Origin: Cynocephalus volans | Lineage: Eukaryota; Chordata; Mammalia; Dermoptera; Cynocephalidae | Direction: 5' to 3' | DNA length: 64,000 nucleotides | Assembly (NCBI RefSeq): GCF_027409185.1 | Contig: NC_084462.1 | Coordinates: forward strand, 186,376,071 to 186,440,070 | Part shown: positions 43,910 to 56,511 of the stretch, piece by piece | Numbering within the stretch: position 1 is the stretch's first letter | Layout of the letters: each line of letters opens with the position of its first letter | Notes under the pieces: generated by a model | The model's input: only the letters and a program-made list of their open reading frames with translations | What the model was told of the DNA's origin: nothing | Database searches by the model: none | Translations under genes and position numbers: made by a program

Positions 43910-46655
43910 GTGGGAGAGCTCTGTCCTTATAAGCGGTAAGGAACTGAGGTGGGACTTCTGCATTTTTGATGGGCCTATATTCTATTATTTTCTGAAAATT
44001 ACATGACATATAATTATCAGATGTGAAAGAACACTCCATAATGTGGCCCCAGATTTCTTAGCCCCGATCTACCTTCCTTCTACCTTCTCTTGTGCCTTGT
44101 CTTGGGCCCAGCCCAGCTTTTCCCACAAACTCAAGCTCTGAGTCGTGCTATTACAGTTCTGATCACAGCACAACCCCTGCTTCCTTTCCCTGCACCCTCT
44201 CCTGTCATGTGGTTCTCATCACACCTGAGAGCTTGTTACATTGTTACATGGTTGCTGTTCCACGTGTTCCAGGCCTGCCTTGTGCTCTGTCCACCATGTG
44301 ATACAAGACACAGCACATCAGAACTCACAGGGACTCTGCAAAATACAGCATCCTGTACAGTACTCAGGAAACTGATTCTCACTGTTTGGAAAAGATAAAT
44401 GGACTCTTTTAAATGCGCCTTCCCAAGGTAAATCCTGTGCTTCTAATGTGTTCGAATTTTCAACAGAAATTCAGTTCTCACCCTTATTATTTTAAACATT
44501 GATGTAATTCTTTCATTTAGTCCTACAATCACATCAGATATCCCCGCTTGTGAAAATATCAATCACAATGGTTAACATGCAAGCAGTAATAATATCCCTA
44601 ATATGAAAGTTTAAAAACACACTTCCCTTTGATGTCGCTGCATTGGGGCCCATGACAGCCACTCCATGACTGTGGTCACTGCCCTCTGAGATGCCGCCCA
44701 CCACAGAGAAAGAGGCCAGGGGCTGTGCTGGATGCTGTGCTGTGTCTACTCCTGTGAGCCCCCTCTCAGTCCCAAGAGCAGGTCCATGTCATGGAGGGAC
44801 AGCCCTTGAAGGCTCCTGAATGGATTATAAGTCAGGAGCTGCTGATGGACAATTCGGGGCTGATTCTTCAGTTCTTGTTAACTCATGAATTTTGCTGAGA
44901 TTTTACCAAAATGGTAAAAGACCTGAAAAAAGGCAAAGGAAAACAAACACACTGAAATGACAAAGCAAGTATCAGACCCAGGATAAGATGTGACATAGGT
45001 TTTGGAATTATCAGAGAGGAGATTTAAAATAACTAGGTGTATGTGCAACTCTGTTTCGGTTTGTTTCTAAACCTTCAGCTGACTATGCAGAATCCCAGCT
45101 GCCCATGTCTATTAGCCCAGGATAATTTATCAGGACGTTCTGCCTAGTGTAGCAAACACTCCCGCATCTCAGTGCAATAAAGTTTCAAGAACAAATACGT
45201 AGTGTTTGCTCATTTCTACTCTAATGTGTCCAGGAGGGAAGTTGCGGTGAGAAGAGGTGTCTGATTCATAAAGTCACTCAGGAACCCAGACTCCCACTGG
45301 TTTGAGACCCAGAACCTACAGCTTGTGGACTGATGCTTAATAGAAGACAGAAGGTGAGGGAATGATGAATTTCAGGTGGACTATTTTTTAACTGTTGTAA
45401 ATACACTTACCATGAGCTCTTCTCTGTTAACACATTGTAAGTGCACAATGCGGTATTGTTAACTGTGGGTGCAGTGCTATAGAGCAGATCCCTAGAACTT
45501 GTTCATCCTGTGTAACTGAAGCTTTGTATCTGTTAAACTTTCATATAATTATCCAGGCTGTGACTGTGTATCTGTGTACCTTTCCATTGGCTTAATTAAT
45601 CATATGGTCCTGACTTACATCAAAAGATCAAAAACGTATGTTGTCTGTCAACTCTGCATGCAAGAGGACAACAGGTGTTTGGGGGAACTGGAGGGTAACA
45701 CACTAACCATGTGTCACTTGAGTTTCTCTCTCTCTCCTGCCCCTACACACACACACACACTCGCCAGTGGTCTTTTTGGAAAATCTAACTTGAGCGATGC
45801 CTCTGATTGATGCTGAGCAATTCCTTGTAACATACACAAATGTGAAATGTGAAACTTCACAGCCCTGTTCTGAAATATGTCACCATGTAGAGGAAGAATC
45901 TCCCAAGGTACAGATTCAGCAGGACAGCCCTGTGTGTTGTGGACAGTGAATCGTCGCTGTTCCTTGTATCATAATTTTCCTGCTAGTCTCATATACATGT
46001 TGCATATTAACTTGCATTAGGAGTGTTTCTGTTTTGTGGATGGATCTATTTTTTATTTATTTAAAGAAAAAATAATATTCAAATTCATTAAGCAGGACTC
46101 TCACACCAATGAAAGGATAAAATATATTCAAAAAATGTCTTATATAGAATGTCAGAAAAGGGAGAAAAAATACTAGCAGAGAGAATTTTATTATGCTTTA
46201 AATGATACAATATTAAACACAATGACTATACAAATAATAACCATAATGAGCAGTTTTGATATGTTTAATGAATCAGTAGGCAAACCTAAACAACAGCAAA
46301 AAAATAAATTACTAAACAGCAATGGCATTGGAGACCAACAGAGAGGTGACTTGAGGTTTTATCTCATGGATTTAGGAATTATAGGGATCAAAATTCTGAG
46401 CATCACTAGACTTGGATAGGACAGAGATTTGTACGTTATTCTCTTCTGAAACACAAATATAGAAGAAAGAGAGAGAGAGAGAGAGAGACAAGGAGAGGGA
46501 AAGAGAAAACTATCACGGTGAAAAAAGGTAAAATGTTCAAGAATCAGACCTACAAGGCAAGGAAGAAAGGGGGTCATGGATTGAGAATAACCTTAGAGAT
46601 CAGAAAGCAACACACCCCATCACGTCAAAATGTGCACGTAACTGTGTTAAATTTC
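43910..46655. other. Block B intergenic DNA
   Basis: Counterpart of block A 3.52-5.80 kb; no gene. Contains a short CA array near 45748-45762 and a GA array at about 46465-46490. Confidence 0.7.
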
Positions 46656-47085
46656 TCTGCCATGAAAAGGTATGACGTTCCATCATTCACAACAACATGG
46701 ATGACCTTGGAGAAAATAATGTTGAGTGAAATAAGCCAAGCAAAAGGGAAAAAATGCCGCATGTTCTCCATCATAAGTGAGAGGTAAGAGAGAATGAAGG
46801 AAGGAAAGAAAAGCCACAGGGGTGCATTGGTCTTGCAGAGGGACAGAGCAGACCTGGGGTTGTGTAATGGGGTGGAGACAAGACGGAGGGGGAAGGACAT
46901 AAGGGATTAATTGTGTGGGGGACATGAGGAATATAACCACAATTCGTAGTAATAGGCATGCTAATAGTACTGATCTGGCCACCACATTTTGGCCACAAGT
47001 GCCGACGGTAAGCTTTGTACCCTGTGAATATTCATAACCAATAAAATAAAATAGAAAATAAAAAAAATTGAATAAAAGAAGTAAA
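46656..47085 (+). mobile_element. L1 3' end inserted in block B only
   Basis: Plus-strand L1 3' sequence (ACAACATGGATGACCTTGGAG, GGTGCATTGGTCTTGCAGAG) ending in an A-rich tail near 47070. Block A reads across the site near 5800-5820 without it. Confidence 0.8.
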
Positions 47086-48097
47086 AGGCAAAATGAGAGC
47101 TTTTATTGCAAAAAATGCATGCTTGCAGCAATATCTGCAGTGCAAGTTTGTAAGTATTTGAAGGTAAGATGTTTGGGAATGCATGACCTGAAATCAGCAA
47201 TGAAAATATTGTCAGAGAAAAGCTGACATAAAAACACGGATGTTATGACGAGGCTTTATTGAAGTTCAATTATGTCTGAAGATAATGCCCTAAACTGCAT
47301 GGCTGTGGTACTTGGTAACAAATCAATCACCATGTTACACTTTATCAGGGTCTTCCCATCAGACTTTCTAACATGGGATAATTCAATTCAATTTCAAATG
47401 TAACAGGGTCATGAGGAAACAAATGTAACAGGGTCATGAGGAAACTAGTAAAAGGTTAAAAATACTCAGCAACACTTTTAATTTCCTCTTTAATTACAAA
47501 AGTGAGATTGACACTGGTTGATTTTTTATTTGTATGTTATGTTGTCAGCCCTTGGAAGTTCACATTCCACTAGCCTGGTAAATTTAGAGCATGACTGTGT
47601 TTAAAGGAAAGGCACAAATGATTGTTTAAAAATGTTTCCACTAATACTGACCCTCAATTCAAAGGATAAACACACCCTGCTGTCCTGTGTCCAGGTTCAT
47701 AAGTAGAAAACTCAGCTCATTTGCTTATGTAATTTATTAATTTTTCCCTAAAAGTGTTTTCAGTGCAAAGTTCCTATCTCCATCGTGCTTCAGGTCTGTT
47801 CCCAAATTTTCAGGTTCAGAGATATTTGTATGTGTCCTCTGACCACTGAGGACACCAAGGATGATGGTTTTGACCAGAATACTCAGCCCGTTCCTTCTCT
47901 GTTGTCTGATTCCTGCCACCCATGGGACTGTCCACCTCAGTGCTCTGCAGCTTCTGAGGCCAGCTGGACGTCATCTGACACCAGGTGTGTGTGTTGTGAG
48001 AGGTGTCCTGGGGTCAGCAGATGCTCTGTCCTTACAGAAAAAGTGTTCTCAAGAAAGCTGCTTGATGGCTACAGACGATTTCAAGTTAATATTAGAT
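47086..48097. other. Block B intergenic DNA
   Basis: Counterpart of block A about 5.82-6.44 kb plus an extra segment at about 47.38-47.76 kb that has no evident match in A. No gene. Confidence 0.6.
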
Positions 48098-48387
48098 AAA
48101 TGTTTCTTTTAATCACAGATAAGTGAGAACATGTGGTATTTCTCTTTCTGTGCCTGACTCATTTCATGAAGCTAAAAATAAATAAATAAATACACAATTA
48201 ATCTGTGGGGAGGAGAAGACACAACAATTACAATTCCTTGTGAAGTTGTTACAACAAGTGAACAGATATGAGGTTGTTGGGAGGGGGCGAGGCAGGGGGA
48301 AGGGAGGTTTTGGTAATGGGCCTTAATAATCAATACATTGTATATTGATAAAATAAAACAAAATCCAAAAAATGTTTCTATGAATCA
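48098..48387 (+). mobile_element. Twin-primed (5'-inverted) L1 insertion with TSD
   Basis: Flanked by AAATGTTTCTTTTAATCA (48098-48115) and AAATGTTTCTATGAATCA (48370-48387), an 18-bp target-site duplication. Inside, about 50 bases of L1 3' region in inverse orientation (AAGTGAGAACATGTGGTATT) precede forward 3' UTR to an A-rich tail (TGATAAAATAAAACAAAATC). Block A has a single uninterrupted copy of the target at about 6440-6460. Confidence 0.88.
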
Positions 48388-51020
48388 GCTCTACTTGATA
48401 TAGACAAATTGGTTACTATGTTAAATCAGCACTGGTGGTGAATCTTTTCAAAGAGAGCTAATATTGCTTTGGTCATATGTAACTGGTCAACAAGATAATC
48501 CTGGGAATTTCTGAAGGTGGAACATGGCCAAGAGACAAATCTCAAGGGCTCTGGACATCTGCAGGGGGATTTTCTTCAACTTCCTTCCATTCTTCAGAGG
48601 ATTCAGAGGTGTTTTATTTAACACCTGCCTCTTTTCTCTATGTCTTGATATAATCCATTGGCAAAATGTTACAGCTCTTTCAGTTGATAAAAAGCTGCTT
48701 TATTTTGTGTTTCCAACCTGTGATATGAAAAAAATTACATAAAGTGAGCTTGTCAAAATTCTAAACACAAGAGCACACACATATGAAACTCAGTCGTGAC
48801 TAGGAATTTTTTATTGAGGATGTACCTAATTACACATAAATTACATAAATATATTCAAGGTGAACAATGGCATGAGTCTCTAGTGATTATATAAGACAAA
48901 AAATGGGCAGCCTCATTGGTGCCTTTTTATTGTTCCCATTAGGGACTTATGTCCATGTGGACACATGACACAGTTCTACTCATGGAGGCTGGAGAGATGG
49001 TCTGCTGGGGCTTTCCTGATTCTTCAGTAGGGCATTTCAGAAGAATGATCCCCTTTCTTGTATAAAACAAAATATCATCATATCTGTGTGTGACTGGAAA
49101 GTCATTCATGTCCACACTTGATAAGAGCGAACTGTGTCATGAAGCTAAATTGTGAAGCTTATTAGTGTCTAACATTGAGAAAATTAATTAACTGGATACA
49201 TGAACTGTTGAAATACCTAAGTCTGGATCCATTCTCATATGTTCTTCTTGTTTCACTACCTTGTGATTTGTGTCATTGTTTAGTCAGTTCCAGTCACCTC
49301 TGTTTACTTTCTGCTGAAACAGAGCACATAATCATCTAGAGATGTTAAGATTAAAAGGAAAATGAATAACTGACTTGAAAAATAACCTGAGTTCGAGGTG
49401 AGGTACCAATTATTTTGTTGGTAGTAATACAGGTAGAAGTTGTGAATAAATGCTATGTGCTCAAAATAATTTTATCGTATTTATGGCAATTCCGCAGATT
49501 TCTTAGATTTATTAGAGACTCACATTGAGAACCTTGAAATAATTTTTTTGTGTTTATTAATTATGCCATTATAACACAACTGGTTATTTTATTAACCAGG
49601 AATTGCTATTCCAATGTTATCTTTACATTAGACTAAGATCCTCTGCCTTATGTAAAATAACTCCAGATGAGAGAAATTATTTCACTTATTACAGCTCATA
49701 AATTAGCCAAAACAGGAATAAGCACACGTGATTTTGGAGAAGTGCACGTCGGTGAACACTTTTCAAACAAAGGGGATTCTCACATCATCCGGAAAACAAC
49801 ATTAAAATAGACAAGCTCAGGAACTTTCAGAACCGCTCCTATATCCCAATTACTTGGCTGTCCGGATGCTCTCAGGACACACACAACTCTGTTCACCTCA
49901 GTAGAACTCAGGTCATTTGCATATTCATGAGGTGGAGTATTTTATAGTTCAATAACTAGCTCGGCCTCAGAGGAGAAGACCGATGGCACATGGGCCACGC
50001 CACAGTGAGAGGCTGCGGGTCCAGGTCCTAATCCACCTTGAGGACATGCATCTCCTGCCTCACCCCTGAGCTCATAGCAGGCAGAGCTCCCCTCTCTGAG
50101 GAACAAGACCCCCCAGGACACTTGTCTCACTGTGAACCCACATCTGAGTATTATGGAGACCACCTCGATCATTTATGAGCCTGTCAGTGTCGCTATTGCT
50201 GAGCTGTTGCACTGACCCCATGCTGGCCTCACCAGGCACCAGAGCAGCCTCTGTAACTCAGAGAGAGTGACCATGAGTGTCCAGCAGGACTCATGGGTGG
50301 CTGTGAGATCTATTGGGCACTTCTGAGTTTGTTTCCCTGCACCTGTCTGGGTGACCTATGATCCCAGGCTGCTCAGTAGAAAGACCCCTGATTCTCAGAA
50401 TAACCATGGACTGTGTGATCCAGGGCTGGGTCCCTGATTATATTGACAAGAAGTTGAATGGGGCACTTCATAAACAAATGTTTTCCAAAATATTGCTTGA
50501 AAATTCTGTTTTGAATAAATCTGAATCTTGTCCCCAACTCCTCATAATAAAATGTACACAGTATTTACATAGTTACCATTCATGCACATTGGTCCTCATA
50601 TCACTAATCTATTTATGATCAACTCAGGTTCATTCATCTGCCACCATCTCTGAATCACCACTTTTCTGTCAAACACTCAGGCCAGGTAACATCACTAGAC
50701 CTGAAATCTGAATGCCCTGTTACTGCGATCAGTGTGTAACCCAAAATTCTGCACCATTTGAATTAATGAAGGCACCCCTGTACTCCAGAATTTTACTAGT
50801 GAGACACCTACGAGAACTAAAAATTCCTTCTAAATATTGCTCTCCTTGCATTATCGTTTCAGCTGAATGCTCCCAGTAAAATAAAATATTATAGGAACAT
50901 CTGCATTGCTTTAAATATTTGCATTTATGTCAGTATTTTTGAAAGATGAAGCTCCAGGCCTTGACAGCCTCTTCCCAGCCAGCTCTGCACATGCTGGAGC
51001 CTGTGCTGGGCGTGTCCTGA
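48388..51020. other. Block B distal intergenic DNA
   Basis: Counterpart of A 6.45-6.85 and 7.54-9.79 kb. Contains the orphan promoter (49915); otherwise no gene. Confidence 0.7.
49915..49932 (-). promoter_or_regulatory. Orphan IGHV1-type promoter
   Basis: Same CTCATGA-2-bp-ATGCAAAT arrangement on the minus strand as at 8675-8692, again without a V exon in reach. Confidence 0.6.
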
Positions 51021-51033
51021 GCACCCCCTGCTG
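51021..51033 (-). promoter_or_regulatory. CTCF-like motif, one core change
   Basis: The plus strand reads GCACCCCCTGCTG, i.e. AGGGGGTGC in V sense. The core C has become T, a CpG-type change compared with the block A copy. Confidence 0.35.
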
Positions 51034-51074
51034 CCCAGTGCTGGCCCTGCAGGGGAGGATCCTGTCTGGGCTCA

Positions 51075-51335
51075 GGGTGTGTTATCCTCGCAGCGTCTCT
51101 ACTGCAGTATTAAGGGTCTGTGCCACAGCTTCAGAGTTTTCTTTCAGGGACACCATATGCTTTTGTCAGCATTTCTTAAGATAGTGAATTGGTCTCACTA
51201 AACCCAAATGCTCTGTAGAGAAAAAACAAGTGAACGTTTTATAAAACTACCTGGAAGCCTGTTCCCTGGAGCTGGCAGATGCAGTGACATAGTTGACACT
51301 CACGGTGAGTCCAGAAATTCTCGGGGGGTTGGGAC
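51075..51335 (-). pseudogene. IGHV3-like V relic, block B copy
   Basis: Paralogue of the relic at 9.84-10.13 kb, with the same decayed FR2 (CCAGCTCCAGGGAACAGGC in V sense near 51260) and FR3 remnants. No frame, no RSS. Confidence 0.55.
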
Positions 51336-51444
51336 AGTCTCTTTTCTCCTTCAGGGTTATCTTGCAGATGGTCATAGCAGAAAACACCTGAGTCTACAGA
51401 ATTATGGGGCTCAGAGCCCACTCCACAGCTAATAATGCAGGTAA

Positions 51445-51445
<1 letters not shown>

Positions 51446-51504
<59 letters not shown>
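51446..51504. repeat. (CG)(CA)n microsatellite
   Basis: CGCGCGCG followed by about 25 CA units, with one T (ACATAC). Confidence 0.95.
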
Positions 51505-51799
51505 GGGCTAGTGTTAATGGTAATGGGCAGGAAATATGTACTTCTTGTCTGTATTTTACATGTAGGTAGTGCCTCTACACTGACCCTGGGCCTAGGATTG
51601 TGACTCGCTTTGTCAAACAGAACAAAAGTAAACACAATGCCAGTGTAGACTTGGGAAGTGCACACATTGTGGGATTTCCTGCTCTACCATCACACAGGAA
51701 CTCTTTAGATGCCTGTGAGAGGGGGCCAGGGTCTCCCTGAGGAGGGCCAGACATACAAAGCCATGCCCAGTCAGTGCAACCACACTGAGCACCCTGACA

Positions 51800-53210
51800 T
51801 GATCAAGTGGGATTCTCCCAAAGGATGCAAGGATGGTTCAATATACTCAATTAATAAACATGATTCATTACTTCAAAAATTTAAAAAATATCAAGAACAA
51901 GAATCATATGGTCATCTCAAGAGACATAGAATAAGCATTTGATAAAATACGCAATCCCTTCATGATAAAGACTCTTCACAAATTAGGTATAGCAGGAAAA
52001 AATAAAAATTAATAAAAACTAGTAAAAGCCAAACATGACAAACCTACCAAAAACATCATCCTGAATAGAGAAAAAACAAAAGTGTTCTTTTTGTTTGTTT
52101 GTTTGTTTTTCTTTAAGAGCAGGGAGAAGACAAGGATGGCCACTGTCACCTCTCCTATTTAACATAGTATCGGAAGAGCTGGCCAGAGCATTCAGAGAGG
52201 ACTAAGAAGTAAAGGGAAACCCAATGGGCCAAAACAAAGTCGAATTTTTCCCTTTTGCAGATGACATGATCTTATATAAAGAAAAACCTAAAGAATCTAG
52301 TAAAGAACTCTTAGAAGTGACAAGCAAATTCCATAAATTAGTCTGAAACACAATCAATATATGTAAAATACAGTAGTGTTTTAATACACCAAGAACAAAC
52401 TATCAGAAAAGAGATTGAAAAAGCAATCCCATTTACAATACTCACCCCAAAATAAAATACCTAGAAATATATTTAACCAAGGAAGTGAAAGATCTCTACA
52501 ATGAGAACTACAAAACAATGCTGAAAGAAATTAAATAGGACACCAAAAGACGGAACGCCATGTCATGTACATGGTTTGGAAGTGTTAATGTGAAAATGTC
52601 CATACTACCCAAAGGTATATACAGTTTCAATGCAATTGCATTCTTCAGAGAAATAGAATAAACAATCCTCACATTCATATGGAACAACAAAAGACATCAA
52701 ATAGAATCAAAAGGAAAAACAAACAAATGGGATTATATCATACTAAAATCTTCTGCATTGCAATGGGAACATTGAACAGAATGAAAAGATGACTTACAGA
52801 TACGGAAAAAATTACAAAATATTCATCCAACAAGGACTAATACCCAGAATATTCAAGGAATTCAAACAACTTCACAGTAAAATACATATGTACATATATA
52901 TGTAAAGTACATATGTACATACATATTTTAAAAATTGACAAAGGTGCTGAAAATGCATTTGTCAAAAAAGACATACAAATGGCCAGCAGTCATGAAAAAA
53001 TGCTCAACATCACTAAGCATCAGGGAAATGCAATTGAAAACCACATTGTGACATCACCTCACTCCAGTTCCACTGGCTAAAATCAAAAAGACACAGAATA
53101 ACAAACGCTGGTGAGGATGCAGACAAATGGGAACACTTCTAGACTTCCCGTGGAACTGTTAGTTAGTTCAGCTGTTATGGAAAACAGAACGGCCATTTCT
53201 CAAACAATGA
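51800..53210 (+). mobile_element. L1 ORF2 fragment
   Basis: Plus-strand L1 from GATCAAGTGGGATTCTCCCAA through a degraded FADD region (TTTTGCAGATGACATGATC near 52255) to the ORF2 end near 53200. A TTTG repeat interrupts it at 52090-52110. No intact frame. Confidence 0.88.
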
Positions 53211-54500
53211 GAAGTTACAGTGGGGTTGTTTGAGATCCTTACACATTCTGGATATAAATCCCTTGCCAGGTGTATATTTTGTAAGTACTTTCTCCCATTC
53301 TGTAGGTTGTCTTTCTGCTCTGTTGATTGTTTCCAGTGCTGAGCAGAAGTATTTTTATTTTCACATAGTCCCATTTGTTTAATTTTCTTTTGTGGTTTCG
53401 TTCTTTTAATGTACTGAACTACATTTATTCATTGCGTGTGTTGAACGATCTTTGCATCCAGCATTAAAGTGAACTTGATCTTGCTGAATAATATCTGCAA
53501 TAAACTTAATCTTTGTAAATATGTTTACGACTATTTTAGTGGCCTAACATATTATCTATCCTGAATGATTTTTCATGTGGGCTTCAGAAGAATGTGCGCT
53601 CTGCCCCTGATGGATGGAATGTTCTGTTCACTGTTTTTAGGTCCATTTGGTCTTAGATGTAGTTCAAGTCTGATGTTTCTTTATTGAACTTCTGATTGAA
53701 TGATCTGTTTTTGAAAGTAGGGCATTCCAAACCCACTGTGACAATTGCTGTATATTTCCCTCCAGGTCTATTAATATTTATTTACATATTTATGTCTGCA
53801 TACACTCTCTATGTATGTACTTATGTACACATACGTATTTGAGTTGTTAAATGTTCTTGATGAATGAACTGCTTTATTATTATGAATAGCTTTTTAATCT
53901 CTTTTTACAATTTCAGACTTAAACTCTATTTGGTCTTAAGTAAGTGTAGCTGCCCCTCCTATCTTTCAGATTCTCCTTCCTTACATCACTTTTATTCCTT
54001 TCACTGTGAACATTTTGCGTGCTATTCTGCTAATCTATGTCTTTGACTGAAGCGTTAATCCATTTACATTCAATGTATATATTGATAGGTGAGGACTTAC
54101 TATAGCCTTTTCATTTATTTATTTTTCGGATTTCTCTGATGATCCTGTGATTCTGTCTTTCTCTCCTGCGGTCTTCCTTTCTGACTTGATGATATGCAGC
54201 ATCAGTATGCTTTGATTCCTTTCTGCTTCACTTTCGTGTGTCCCTATAGCTTCTTGCTTAGTGGTTAGCACGAGGTTCATACACAACATGCAGTAGTTAT
54301 CAAAGTTCCTTTGGTTGCAATAACAAGTTACTTTTGATTGAGAAGAACCCAGCAATTAACTCCCCTCAGACACATTTTATGTTTTTGATGTCCCAATAGA
54401 TATTTTACCTCGTGCATTCCTTAGCACATTATATCTCCATATAATACAGTTTTTTTTCAGAATGTGTGCTCTTTTGCACGATGGAAAAGTTGAGAAATCT
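53211..54500 (-). mobile_element. L1 fragments, minus orientation
   Basis: GAGATCCTTACACATTCTGGATATAAATC (minus-strand ORF2) starts immediately after the plus-strand L1, then older L1 ORF2 reads on (CAGCATTAAAGTGAACTTGATC, GTCCATTTGGTCTTAGATG, CAATGTATATATTGATAGG). Together with the previous entry this is a head-to-head L1 pair. Confidence 0.75.
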
Positions 54501-54888
54501 TAAGTTGAATCATCATAAGTCAGAGACTGTGCATCTTTCCACATGCTGCTAGACTGCACATTTTCTGTGAGAAATATACAGAAAAATTACTATTTATTTA
54601 AATCTAATTTAAATTCACATTGCATTAGCATCTCTGAAATAAGAAGTTCACACTTGTCACTGTACTTTTTCATTGTTATATATGACATTGTTAAAATGTG
54701 TTAGTTAATTTAGTTAACATTGCATCAGACATTCAAGGTCACCGATGCCCTTATCATGAAACTAACATGCAGGTAAGAGCCACCGTGCACTGAAGAAGAA
54801 TTTAAAAGGGCTGTTTTTTTGTGTTGAATTTTATGAATTTTTCATATATCTCGTGTACTAAGAGTTATAGCCTTGTGGGTGCGCGCGT

Positions 54889-54977
<89 letters not shown>

Positions 54978-55700
54978 GCTATTACAGGGACCCAACCATG
55001 TGACATTTGTGTTATAAGGCTACACTCTAACCAAATCAGCTCAGTGGCAGCCCCTGGATTCAGTTATAATACACATTCTCCACCTTTCCCTACGTTCTTA
55101 CAAAGAATGCACGTTTCATTTGAATTCAGGGTACATTAATTTCCTCTAACAGCACTCACTGTTGTGGATTGCTCTCTCAGCCTTTCTTCATATCTAATCC
55201 ACATCATTGGCAATCATAGGTATTTGACTGCATGTATGTCTCCTGGTCATTGGGGACATTGGTTATATACATTTTGGGTGTGCAATTGATACATTTTGAT
55301 ATACACATACATTGTAAAATGATACACCAATGTGAGTACCAAAGTATCTATCACTTCATACACTTATCACTTGTATGTGTATCTCGAGGACAGTTCACAT
55401 ATACCCTCTTAGAAGTTATCAAGTATAAAATACACCATTAGTAACTAATGTCACAAGGGTGTACATCAGATCTCCAGAAGTCATTCATCCTGTTAAATAA
55501 AAGCTTTACGACCTTTTCCAGTATCTCTCTATTCCTACAACTCCAATTCTCTGAAAACCACCGTTCTGCCCTGTGAATTTGACTGCATATATGGGGTCTG
55601 CTCATTGGGGACATTGGTTACATTAAGGGTCACAAGCCTGCTTGGTCCATTACCTAATCACTGCGTGACACTAGCGTCTCTTGGTCTTGTCCACCAGGTG
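54501..55700. other. Unassigned, AT-rich DNA
   Basis: No gene. A microsatellite lies at 54880-54974. 55.24-55.62 kb resembles an old L1 3' UTR (TTTTGATATACACATACATTGTAAAATGAT). Confidence 0.5.
54880..54974. repeat. (GC)(GT)n(GA)n compound microsatellite
   Basis: Short GCGCGC, about 11 GT units, then about 30 GA units. Confidence 0.95.
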
Positions 55701-56438
55701 CTGTGAAGCTGGTGGATCCATCTGGACATGCTCTGCCATAAGTTGTGTGACTTGTTATAGGTGGCCTGGCACCACCAGCCGCATGTTCCCCTCACAAGAT
55801 GCAGGCCTGTCCTGCACTAGCGCCTGAATTGCCTGGTTACATGTCTGAAAGTCACAAGGGCTCACTTTCATAGGTAAGGAAGGTTCAGCTGACCCGCCTG
55901 TCACCTGTTCAGGCCTCCGTAGATAGATGAACACACCATATGGGCATTAGGGGACTGAGTGGGGTTGAGTTCATCGATGGACAAACCTTTATTCAAATCC
56001 ACAAGGGTCAGAGTTGTGTGTATCTGAGGTAAGGAGATCATGTATGAACAAACGGTGTTTGTCAGAGGTCAAAGAATGTGAGCTTAGAACACACAGCCAA
56101 AGGGCCTTTTTTTAGTTCAATTATTTCCAGTCAAGAATGATGAGAATCTTCCGGAAGATCTGCTTGTCATGAATGAAACATGAGTCATAGAAATTCGGTG
56201 ACGGAAAAGTCACCTTAGTGACTGCTCAAATCTCATTTTCAAAAAACATCGTCAGTTTCTCCGTCGTTAACCAAGAGAGGATGTGAGGAGTTCAAAACAC
56301 AAAGAAAAAGGCATGAAGTGTCTCAGGAGACACCTCCGACCTTGGAGAGGACACGAAACCGTTGATGTCTTCAGGAAACACCTCAGTGTCCTCTGCACCT
56401 GCCACTGCCACGAGGCCCCTGAGCTCAGTGTGTCCTGC
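55701..56438. other. 3' flank of IGHV3-like pseudogene
   Basis: No gene or recognised repeat. Confidence 0.5.
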
Positions 56439-56452
56439 GCGCCCCCTGGTGG
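56439..56452 (-). promoter_or_regulatory. Strong CTCF motif 3' of the V RSS
   Basis: The plus strand reads GCGCCCCCTGGTGG; the V sense is CCACCAGGGGGCGC, a perfect canonical CTCF core, 20 bp beyond the RSS nonamer. Confidence 0.8.
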
Positions 56453-56472
56453 TCCCGTGTGTCCCTGCAGTA

Positions 56473-56511
56473 GGTTCTTGTCTGGGCTCCCACTGACGTC
56501 CCCTCACTGTG
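56473..56511 (-). other. V-RSS, 23-bp spacer
   Basis: Heptamer CACAGTG (56505-56511), 23-bp spacer, nonamer ACAAGAACC (56473-56481). The nonamer keeps an A-rich core but departs from the ideal at two bases. Confidence 0.9.

Larger units (their letters stand above)
40780..51790. repeat. Segmental duplication block B (with IGHV4-like gene)
   Basis: Aligns with block A (2.03-10.59 kb) from about 42.45 kb and with block C (59.64-64 kb) over about 40.78-44.96 kb. It contains the apparently functional IGHV4-like gene, the orphan IGHV1-type promoter (49915) and the IGHV3-like relic (51.1 kb). Private insertions relative to A are an L1 3' end at about 46.66-47.08 kb and a twin-primed L1 at 48.1-48.37 kb. 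The block ends where an L1 begins, just after CACTGAGCACCCTGACAT. Confidence 0.85.
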
